Position numbers and translations under genes: made by a program. DNA of 5,395 bases, taken from contig CAKQXZ010000112.1 in NCBI GenBank assembly GCA_934292955.1, positions 1 through 5,395 on the forward strand, given 5' to 3'. Every line of letters begins with the position of its first letter. Within the stretch, counting starts at the first letter, position 1. The DNA comes from an uncultured Clostridia bacterium. GTDB lineage: Bacteria; Bacillota_A; Clostridia; Christensenellales; Borkfalkiaceae. Of the stretch, positions 1-4,694 are shown piece by piece. The notes beneath the pieces were generated by a model. That model was not told where the DNA came from and did no database searches. It was given only the letters and a program-made list of their open reading frames with translations.

Positions 1-743
1 TCAGTTTCGGCAGTATCACCTGGCTGGGTGGCGTACTTGGTTCTTTCCCCGCAATGGTTCTGGGCATTCATTTTCTCGTTCCAAAGGCAAAAGGAAACGC
101 CGTTTATATTTTTTCGCTTATGGTTCCGGGGATAGTTCTCGGGCATTTTTTCGGCCGGCTCGGTTGCTTTTTCGGCGGTTGCTGTTACGGGCGCCCCGTT
201 GCTGCGGGTGACGCGTTCGCTTTTCTCGGCGTAGTCTTTCCGGAAGGCAGTTCTGCCGCAAAACAGTACCCCGGGGCAGACGGAAACAGTCTTCCCGTTT
301 ACCCCACTCAACTGTTCGAAGCCATTTTCGAACTTGCGCTGTTTATAGTAATGCTCGTTTCTTATAAGAAGACGAAAAAATATAATATTTCTATTTATTT
401 CTTCGCCTACGGCACGTTCAGATTCCTTATAGAATTTCTTCGCGGCGACGATCGCGGAAGCCTTGGCGGAGTACTTTCGCCTTCACAATGGAGCAGTCTT
501 TTTATAATAATCGCAGCTATACTTCTGATACTATTCCAGAACGGCATAATCTTCAAAAAACTTAACGAAAAGTGCCGGATATGGCGTGAAGAAGCGGCAA
601 AACTATCCGTTACCGTAATAAACAAAAAAGGCAGAATAGACAACGTGGAAATGCTCCGCGAACTACAGCAGTTAAAACGCGAAGGCATTATCACCGAAGA
701 AGAATTCAAAGCCAAAAAGCAGGAAATTCTTAAACGAATGTAA
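1..743 (+). CDS. Lgt-family membrane protein with C-terminal SHOCT domain (5' end outside window)
   Basis: The reading frame is open from base 3 to the TAA at 741-743, giving 246 visible residues; the ATG at 54 is internal, because family-like sequence (WLGGVLG) lies upstream of it. Seen: the Lgt signature GRLGCFFGGCCYG (visible residues 51-63), YPTQLFE (100-106), the late block FRFLIEFLRGDD (139-150), and hydrophobic segments near 35-50, 108-120 and 164-181. Lgt proteins transfer diacylglycerol from phosphatidylglycerol to the lipobox cysteine of prelipoproteins at the cytoplasmic membrane. Compared with E. coli Lgt, Arg143 and the late Arg/Glu block are kept, but the His of the HGG motif is Leu (visible residue 8) and Asn146 is Cys (55). 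After the last membrane segment comes a charged linker and a SHOCT-like domain (about 214-246, LQQLKREGIITEEEFKAKK). It is either a true Lgt or an Lgt-like paralogue with another role, so I give no symbol. It converges on the catabolic cassette and is probably unrelated to it. Confidence 0.85.
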   Translation, partial: SFGSITWLGGVLGSFPAMVLGIHFLVPKAKGNAVYIFSLMVPGIVLGHFFGRLGCFFGGCCYGRPVAAGDAFAFLGVVFPEGSSAAKQYPGADGNSLPVYPTQLFEAIFELALFIVMLVSYKKTKKYNISIYFFAYGTFRFLIEFLRGDDRGSLGGVLSPSQWSSLFIIIAAILLILFQNGIIFKKLNEKCRIWREEAAKLSVTVINKKGRIDNVEMLRELQQLKREGIITEEEFKAKKQEILKRM

Positions 744-762
744 CGACAAACACGCATGCATA

Positions 763-800
763 AACGTATTTTTACGTTATAAACATCGGCAATCGTTGCC
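763..800. other. Two small hairpins downstream of the Lgt-family gene
   Basis: Two short perfect inverted repeats lie between the stop codon and the main terminator. AACGTA (763-768) pairs with TACGTT (773-778) around a TTTT loop. GGCAA (788-792) pairs with TTGCC (796-800) around TCG. Neither is followed by a clean T-run, so they are not convincing terminators alone. They may stabilise the mRNA 3' end or be chance. The remaining bases of 744-802 show no gene or promoter that I can support. Confidence 0.3.
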
Positions 801-802
801 CG

Positions 803-852
803 AAACGGCATAAAAAAAAGAGAATTTTTCGTTCTCTTTTTTTATGCCGTTT
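803..852. terminator. Bidirectional intrinsic terminator between convergent genes
   Basis: The left arm (803-824) AAACGGCAT-A8-GAGAA and the right arm (832-852) TTCTC-T7-ATGCCGTTT are complementary over about 21 bp with a single extra A, around the loop TTTTTCG (825-831). Read on either strand, the inner GAGAA/TTCTC hairpin is followed by seven or eight T residues, so it can stop transcription of both the Lgt-family gene (+) and the oxidoreductase cassette (-). The outer end of the repeat touches the first base of the stop codon of the minus-strand gene (852-854). No other strong terminator is visible at the 3' end of the cassette, which supports the cassette ending here. Confidence 0.88.
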
Positions 853-1814
853 TATTCTATTTTTACCTTTTTTCCGTTGCTTTCGTACACTCCGAAAATG
901 AGTTTTAATACTTTACCGCCTTCGGTTCCGTCTATTGCGAACTTTTCGCCGTTTTGCACACAACGATAAAAATCATCGATTATACGCTCATGCCCCGTAC
1001 CGTAACAATATTTTCCGTAAATGCGCTCGTCTTTGTCGAAAGAGATCGGCTTATCGTTGATTATCACTTCGGACGTTAAAAGTTTGATATAATCATTGTC
1101 GGTAAGCACTGTAATTTCTACGGGTATGCCGACAGCCCCGCCGTTCGTGGCAAAAAACGTAAATTTTTTTTTACCACCGAAAACCGCGCTTACGGTATCT
1201 TCCACTTCTATATCGTCCGCAAGCGTTAAATTGGAAACCGCCGCCGTAACGTAATCGGGCTCGCCGATAAACCATTGCAACAGGTCAAGAGTGTGCAGTG
1301 CCTGATTAATAAGCACCCCGCCGCCTTCCGTATCGCGTTTTCCGCGCCACGGCGCAGAATTGTAATATTCTTTATCTCTATGCCAGACTACAAAGCCCGC
1401 CGCGTCGCGTATATGTTTGTTTTTAAGATAATCTTTAACGAAAATATTCGCCGCATTGTAGCGGTTCTGCAAGCAAACGCCGAGTTGCGCACTGCTTTCC
1501 GCTTCCGCTTTCAGTATTTTTGCGATATCTTCCTTTTTTATGCACATCGGTTTTTCGCAAAATACGTTGATATTCCGCTTAAGCGATTCTATTATCATTT
1601 CGGCATGCAGATAATGCGGCGTACAGATATGCACCACGTCGGGACGGATTTCGTCGAGCATTTTTTTATAATCGGTATAGTGCGGCAGTTCGGCATAAAC
1701 CGAAAAGCGGCTTTCGTCTGTATCGCAGACGGCAACTATTTCTTTTTTCTGACTTGTAAGCACCTGCGCATGCACCGTTCCGATGACGCCAAGACCGATT
1801 ATTGCCGATTTCAT
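852..1814 (-). CDS. Gfo/Idh/MocA-family NAD(P)-dependent oxidoreductase (320 aa), last gene of the cassette
   Basis: Predicted soluble cytoplasmic dehydrogenase acting on a sugar, sugar derivative or cyclitol. The N-terminal Rossmann domain starts at once with AIIGLGVIG (GxGxxG at residues 7-12), followed by an acidic D31 near the end of the second strand (VAVCD), which suggests NAD(H) preference. The family EKP motif is at 87-89 (FCEKPM), with Lys88 the expected catalytic lysine. The C-terminal domain carries GGGVLINQALHTLD (164-177) with His174. Asn170 stands where IolG-type dehydrogenases have the catalytic Asp. Start choice: the ATG at 1814 gives the canonical N-terminus, has GGAG 7 nt upstream, and overlaps the upstream TGA as ATGA. 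A longer start at 1871 would add 19 residues absent from the family and overlap the preceding gene by about 60 bp. It shares the GGGVLINQ and DGTEG motifs with its neighbour and is a divergent paralogue. By position and shorter length it could be the reductive partner of the pair, but direction and substrate are inference. Confidence 0.92.
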   Translation of the reverse strand: MKSAIIGLGVIGTVHAQVLTSQKKEIVAVCDTDESRFSVYAELPHYTDYKKMLDEIRPDVVHICTPHYLHAEMIIESLKRNINVFCEKPMCIKKEDIAKILKAEAESSAQLGVCLQNRYNAANIFVKDYLKNKHIRDAAGFVVWHRDKEYYNSAPWRGKRDTEGGGVLINQALHTLDLLQWFIGEPDYVTAAVSNLTLADDIEVEDTVSAVFGGKKKFTFFATNGGAVGIPVEITVLTDNDYIKLLTSEVIINDKPISFDKDERIYGKYCYGTGHERIIDDFYRCVQNGEKFAIDGTEGGKVLKLIFGVYESNGKKVKIE

Positions 1815-2995
1815 TTTTGTTCTCCGTAAGTTTTTGCCGTATTTTCCACAACGCAGTCGCCCGCCGCACATTTATATCTCGATTTTGCTTTGTGTTTTTC
1901 AAGTTCTGCAAGATAGACTTTTTCGTCCATATTCAAAGGCGTTTCCGCGCCGTTGTGCCAGCCTGAATACTCGATCGCGTTCATAAGTTCAACGCCCTGT
2001 ATGCCTTCGGTTCCGTCCACAAAAAGTTTTTCTTTGCCGAGCAATGCGTTAATAAAGTTATTGATTATGCCGGCGTGCTGCGGGTTTTCACCGTCGGTTT
2101 TAACGCGCACCTTTTTGCATTTCGGACGGTCGAACATAGATTTCGCTTCTTTTGAAAATTCCTGTCCGTCAGCGTCGTTTTTATACCACCAGAGTTTGTC
2201 GTTCTCGCACAAAAGTTTGCCCATCGTGCCGGAAACTTCGAATCTGTTTGTTCCCGGGGTTTCGCCCGTTGTCGTTATAAACACGCCCGTCGCGCCGTTT
2301 TTATATTCGAGATAGGCCGTTACTTCGTCTTCTACTTCTATATCGTGCCACTTGCCGTACTTGCAGAAAGCGCGGACCGTTTGCGGTTGTTGCCCGACTA
2401 TCCATTGAATAAGGTCGAGTTGATGCGGACACTGATTTATAAGAACGCCTCCGCCTTCGCCCGCCCATGTAGCGCGCCAATCGCCCGCGTCGTAATAATA
2501 CTGAGTGCGGTACCAGTCGGTAATTATCCAGTTAACGCGCTGAAGTTCGCCGATTTTATTTTTTGCAATAAGTTCGCGCATTTTTCTGTAAACGCAATTC
2601 GTACGCTGATTGAACATCATGGCAAACAACGCTTTACTGTTTTCAGCCGCTTCGTTCATTTCTCGCACCTGCCCGACGTATACGCCCGCAGGTTTTTCGC
2701 AAATAACGTTTATATCGCGCTTAAGGCATTCTTTAACGATTTCCACATGCTGATAGTGCGGAACTTCAACCAAAACTGCGTCGCAGAGCCCGCTGTCAAG
2801 CATTTCTTTGTAATCGGTAAAATATGTTATATCCTTGTTTACGGTTATAGATTTGATATAGTCGATCTTTTTTTTACTGATATCGCACAACGCGGAAACT
2901 ACCCCGTTTACGATTTTGTTCCGATCGAATAAATTAATAACATAACTCGAGCCCTGATTGCCGAGCCCTATTATCCCGAAACGCACTTTTTCCAT
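1811..2995 (-). CDS. Gfo/Idh/MocA-family oxidoreductase (394 aa), third gene of the cassette
   Basis: Predicted cytoplasmic NAD(P)-dependent dehydrogenase. Seen: Rossmann motif FGIIGLGNQG (GxGxxG at residues 10-15), Asp38 at the end of the second strand (ALCD), EKP at 100-102 (ICEKPAG, Lys101), and the C-terminal-domain motif GGGVLINQCPHQLD (181-194) with His191. Asn187 again replaces the Asp of IolG-type enzymes. The distal part has DIEVEDEV (218-225), FVDGTEG (325-331) and NAIEYSGW (339-346), typical of the roughly 390-residue Gfo/Idh/MocA subgroup often found in carbohydrate-use clusters; levoglucosan dehydrogenase (LgdA) is about this size. The last 20 or so residues form a family-atypical tail with two Cys (CAAGDC). 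The ATG at 2995 is preceded by AAGGA at 10 nt, directly after the stop of the preceding gene. In a 3-keto pathway this would be the better candidate for the oxidising step; other sugars or inositols remain possible. Confidence 0.93.
   Translation of the reverse strand: MEKVRFGIIGLGNQGSSYVINLFDRNKIVNGVVSALCDISKKKIDYIKSITVNKDITYFTDYKEMLDSGLCDAVLVEVPHYQHVEIVKECLKRDINVICEKPAGVYVGQVREMNEAAENSKALFAMMFNQRTNCVYRKMRELIAKNKIGELQRVNWIITDWYRTQYYYDAGDWRATWAGEGGGVLINQCPHQLDLIQWIVGQQPQTVRAFCKYGKWHDIEVEDEVTAYLEYKNGATGVFITTTGETPGTNRFEVSGTMGKLLCENDKLWWYKNDADGQEFSKEAKSMFDRPKCKKVRVKTDGENPQHAGIINNFINALLGKEKLFVDGTEGIQGVELMNAIEYSGWHNGAETPLNMDEKVYLAELEKHKAKSRYKCAAGDCVVENTAKTYGEQK
1822..1825 (-). promoter_or_regulatory. 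Ribosome binding site inside the upstream gene, fixing the 1814 start
   Basis: On the minus strand the sequence reads GGAG, a 7-nt spacer, then ATG. The site lies within the last codons of the 394-aa oxidoreductase (Gly-Glu-Gln-Lys-stop), whose TGA overlaps the ATG. This arrangement favours translational coupling and decides the start at 1814. Confidence 0.75.
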
Positions 2996-3005
2996 AGTTT
3001 ACGAT

Positions 3006-3010
3006 TCCTT
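3006..3010 (-). promoter_or_regulatory. Ribosome binding site of the 394-aa oxidoreductase, abutting the preceding stop
   Basis: The minus strand reads TAA (stop of the 257-aa gene), immediately AAGGA, then 10 nt and ATG. Only 15 bp separate the two genes, so there is no room for a separate promoter and the TIM-barrel and dehydrogenase pairs should share one transcript. Confidence 0.7.
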
Positions 3011-3784
3011 TTATAGTTCATTTGCCGCATAATCGGCACTCTGTTTAATAAGTTCGAGTTCGTTTTCGAACACCGGCGCGTTATCCTGCTCGACAAAAAA
3101 GTATTTTGTGCCGCTTGCCATCATCTTTTTAACAATCGTCTTAAAATCAAGAACGCCGTCGCCGAGCGGTGCGAAAACAGGCTTAAAATCGAGTTTTCCG
3201 TCTTTTATGTAGTGAATAATTTTATAATCTTTAAGATGAACGCAATCTATTCTGCCGTTAAGTTTTTCTATAACTTCGTTGACGTTCATGCCGCCGTACT
3301 GAAGCCAGTATGTATCGAGAGTAAAATTGACATGCGGCGCACTTTCTATGATGTAGTCAAACAAAGTCTGTCCGTTAAACTTCATAAATTCGGCAAAATG
3401 ATTGTGATAGAAAAACTTAAAGCCGCGCTCGTTCATTTTTTTTGCAATCACTTCGAGTTCGTTTATCGTCTTTTTCGCCTTATATTCGTCGCAGAACGTT
3501 TCGTGCGGAAGACAACCCAGCCCGATATTGCGACAACCGAACTTCTCATGGTCTTTCATAAGATTATCGGTATCGCCCAGAATTCTTTCCATAGGAGCAT
3601 GCGTAAGCGTAAAACTCGCGCCGGATGCATCTTTAACGCGCTTTATTCTGTCTGCGTCGAACGCCGCGCCGGAGTATTGAAAATAAGAATACCCCATGTC
3701 TCTTAATATACCGACCGTCTTCAAAAGGTCGTCTTCGGTCTGTATAAGATTGTACACGGAAAAAAGGTTCAACCCTATTTTCAT
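3011..3784 (-). CDS. Sugar phosphate isomerase/epimerase-like TIM-barrel protein (257 aa)
   Basis: Member of the xylose isomerase-like TIM-barrel superfamily (Pfam AP_endonuc_2), which includes epimerases, IolE/IolI inosose enzymes and the lyases/hydratases of 3-keto sugar pathways. It is full length for the compact branch. Seen in order: an early strand MKIGLNLFSVY, FFYHNHFAEF (124-133), FTLDTYWLQYGG (154-165), CVHLKDYK (181-188), PLGDGVLDF (206-214) and FFVEQDN (229-235). Candidate divalent-metal ligands are Asp157, His183 and Glu232, plus a residue in the YHNHxxEF block (Glu132 or a His). There is no signal peptide or membrane segment, so it is cytoplasmic. The ATG at 3784 overlaps the preceding gene's TGA. 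The YHNHxxEF/LDTYW/HLKD/VEQD signature is common in proteins found next to Gfo/Idh/MocA dehydrogenases. I infer a beta-eliminase, hydratase, isomerase or dehydratase role on a keto sugar; which one cannot be read from sequence. Confidence 0.9.
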   Translation of the reverse strand: MKIGLNLFSVYNLIQTEDDLLKTVGILRDMGYSYFQYSGAAFDADRIKRVKDASGASFTLTHAPMERILGDTDNLMKDHEKFGCRNIGLGCLPHETFCDEYKAKKTINELEVIAKKMNERGFKFFYHNHFAEFMKFNGQTLFDYIIESAPHVNFTLDTYWLQYGGMNVNEVIEKLNGRIDCVHLKDYKIIHYIKDGKLDFKPVFAPLGDGVLDFKTIVKKMMASGTKYFFVEQDNAPVFENELELIKQSADYAANEL

Positions 3785-4632
3785 GATTTTATAAAATCTC
3801 CCTTGATTTCTTTATAATTATTTTTCTCGAGCAAAGTTTTAAGTGCACCGACCGCGGCGTCGAACGCCTGGGAATTGTTTTTATACAGAAATTTGTTTTT
3901 CATCTGCGTATTATCTATATCGGCATAACCGTCGAACAGCGCAAGATGCGGCTCGACCGTCAGCACTTTATCCGAATTTATCAAAGCGATTAACTTGTTT
4001 ATATCCCCGTCGCCAAAGCCCGCAGGCACAAGTTCGCCCGTTTTTTCTATTACGTCTTTTATATGAAAATATTTCGTACAAGAATGCAATACATCGAGCG
4101 CGTAATCGGCTTTTTCGCCCGTCTGAATAAAATTTGCGGGGTCGAATACGCTTTCTAGTCCGTCTACGTTATCGAGTAATTCCTTAACTCTTTGCACCGT
4201 ATCGCCGTAAATATCTTTTTCGTTTTCATGGCAAACGGTAAGTCCGAATTGCCGCGCGCAACCGGTTATACGATTCATATACCCGATCACTCTGTCTTTC
4301 TGGTCATGCGCGTTAAAAAAACTGAAAACGCGTACTTTATCGGCTTCAAATATGTTCGCCGAATGAAAAATCCTTTTAACTTTGTCGATATATTCTTCGA
4401 AATCTACGTTAACGTCAACTTTGCCCACGGGCGATCCTATCGACCAGACCGCTATATTCTCGCTTCTGAGAATTGCCGCATACTCTTTTGCTTCGCGCTC
4501 GGTAAAATCGGAAACGTTTTTTCCGTCAATTCCGCGCAGTTCGGTATAATGTATATTGTTTCTGTGTAAAGCGGAAATCTGCCCTTTAAGGTCTTTTGCC
4601 GCTTCGTCTGAAAAAGCGCATAAGCGAATCAT
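3781..4632 (-). CDS. Sugar phosphate isomerase/epimerase-like TIM-barrel protein (283 aa), first gene of the cassette
   Basis: Second, clearly divergent member of the xylose isomerase-like TIM-barrel superfamily, near IolI/IolE length. Seen: N-terminal LCAFSDEAAKDL, YTELRGIDGKNVSDF (29-43), SIGSPVGK (64-71), VCHENEKDIYGDT (133-145), SVFDPANFIQTG (161-172), YFHIKDV (188-194), PAGFGDGDI (203-211) and LTVEPHL (224-230). The expected metal-binding set is complete: Glu136, Asp164, His190 and Glu227. It is soluble and cytoplasmic. The ATG at 4632 has AGGTGA just upstream, and the TGA at 3781-3783 overlaps the next gene's ATG. The ELRGIDGKN and VFDPANF motifs set it apart from its neighbour, so the two TIM barrels probably catalyse different steps, for example elimination and hydration of a 3-keto sugar, or isomerisation and dehydration in an inositol-like route. 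Specific function unknown. Confidence 0.91.
   Translation of the reverse strand: MIRLCAFSDEAAKDLKGQISALHRNNIHYTELRGIDGKNVSDFTEREAKEYAAILRSENIAVWSIGSPVGKVDVNVDFEEYIDKVKRIFHSANIFEADKVRVFSFFNAHDQKDRVIGYMNRITGCARQFGLTVCHENEKDIYGDTVQRVKELLDNVDGLESVFDPANFIQTGEKADYALDVLHSCTKYFHIKDVIEKTGELVPAGFGDGDINKLIALINSDKVLTVEPHLALFDGYADIDNTQMKNKFLYKNNSQAFDAAVGALKTLLEKNNYKEIKGDFIKS
3786..3804 (-). promoter_or_regulatory. Ribosome binding site with a palindromic spacer before the 257-aa gene
   Basis: On the minus strand AAGGGAG (3798-3804) is separated from the ATG at 3784 by an unusually long 13-nt spacer. Twelve of these bases (3786-3797, ATTTTATAAAAT) form a perfect palindrome. Folding it could bring the site closer to the start codon, or reinitiation after the overlapping TGA may make spacing unimportant. 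The bases also encode the last residues (GDFIKS) of the upstream gene, so the palindrome may be incidental. Confidence 0.5.
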
Positions 4633-4635
4633 TTA

Positions 4636-4641
4636 TCACCT
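4636..4641 (-). promoter_or_regulatory. Strong ribosome binding site of the first cassette gene
   Basis: AGGTGA on the minus strand, a full match to the anti-Shine-Dalgarno core, lies 3 nt before the ATG at 4632. It supports that start and fits high expression of the leading cassette gene. I see no convincing sigma-A -35/-10 pair in the adjoining 62-bp gap. Confidence 0.75.
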
Positions 4642-4651
4642 TTTCCCGACA

Positions 4652-4677
4652 ATGCACGGCGCAAATGCGCCGTGCAT
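4652..4677. repeat. Perfect 12-bp inverted repeat in the gap before the cassette
   Basis: ATGCACGGCGCA (4652-4663) and TGCGCCGTGCAT (4666-4677) are perfectly complementary around AA, giving a very stable GC-rich hairpin, effectively an 11-bp stem with a four-base loop. In the minus-strand transcript it lies 17 nt past the stop of the beta-helix gene and about 10 nt upstream of the cassette's ribosome binding site. No T-run follows it on the minus strand, so it is not a standard intrinsic terminator for the upstream gene. On the plus strand the following bases are only mildly T-rich. It could be an mRNA processing or stabilising hairpin, a leaky terminator that sets expression of the two parts, or an operator. 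Confidence 0.75.
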
Positions 4678-4694
4678 ATCGGTTGTTTATTTGT

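Larger units (their letters stand above)
852..4632 (-). other. Four-gene TIM-TIM-Gfo-Gfo catabolic cassette (operon)
   Basis: Four minus-strand genes follow one another with overlap or spacing of 4 bp overlap, 15 bp gap and 4 bp overlap, and end at the terminator at 803-852. The two same-fold pairs are each joined by an ATGA stop/start. The spacing leaves no room for internal promoters, so one transcript is expected; its promoter is either upstream of the beta-helix gene or not recognisable. The 2+2 enzyme complement parallels the oxidation, elimination, hydration and reduction scheme of LgdA/B1/B2/C (levoglucosan) and related 3-keto-glycoside pathways. This pathway assignment is inference from family content alone. 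Confidence 0.7.

Noticed and set aside
407..811. Minus-strand open frame antisense to the Lgt-family gene
   Set aside because: Ser/Arg-rich composition without motifs, overlaps a clear membrane protein gene and runs into the terminator region.
1275..1829. Plus-strand open frame antisense to the 320-aa oxidoreductase
   Set aside because: Opposite a confidently assigned gene, composition rich in Arg, Phe, His and Cys, and no recognisable domain; a shadow frame.
1815..1871. Extended start of the 320-aa oxidoreductase at 1871, adding 19 residues
   Set aside because: The extra residues are Arg/Gly-rich and not family-like, overlap the upstream gene out of frame, and the Rossmann motif should begin right after the start. 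The ATG at 1814 has a good ribosome binding site and ATGA coupling.
1666..1911. Small minus-strand frame across the junction of the two oxidoreductase genes
   Set aside because: Out of frame with both real genes and wholly inside them; it reads as a frame-shifted echo of the 320-aa protein's start.
2345..2932. Plus-strand open frame antisense to the 394-aa oxidoreductase (also 1953-2315)
   Set aside because: Shadow frames of a well supported gene, with no family motif.
3212..3706. Plus-strand open frames antisense to the two TIM-barrel genes (also 3843-4130 and 4192-4569)
   Set aside because: They mirror real coding sequence, have basic aromatic-rich composition and no recognisable domain.
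852..4632. myo-Inositol catabolism operon (iolG/iolE/iolI)
   Set aside because: The family fit is only at superfamily level, no IolB/C/D is visible, and the dehydrogenases lack the IolG catalytic Asp. Kept as an alternative, not as the main call.
852..4632. C-glycoside deglycosidation (DgpA/DgpB/DgpC-type) locus
   Set aside because: A Gfo dehydrogenase and a TIM barrel fit DgpA and DgpC, but the small DgpB-type partner is absent from the visible cassette.
4652..4677. Intrinsic terminator for the beta-helix gene
   Set aside because: The stem is excellent, but no T-run follows on the minus strand, so I list it only as an inverted repeat of unknown role.
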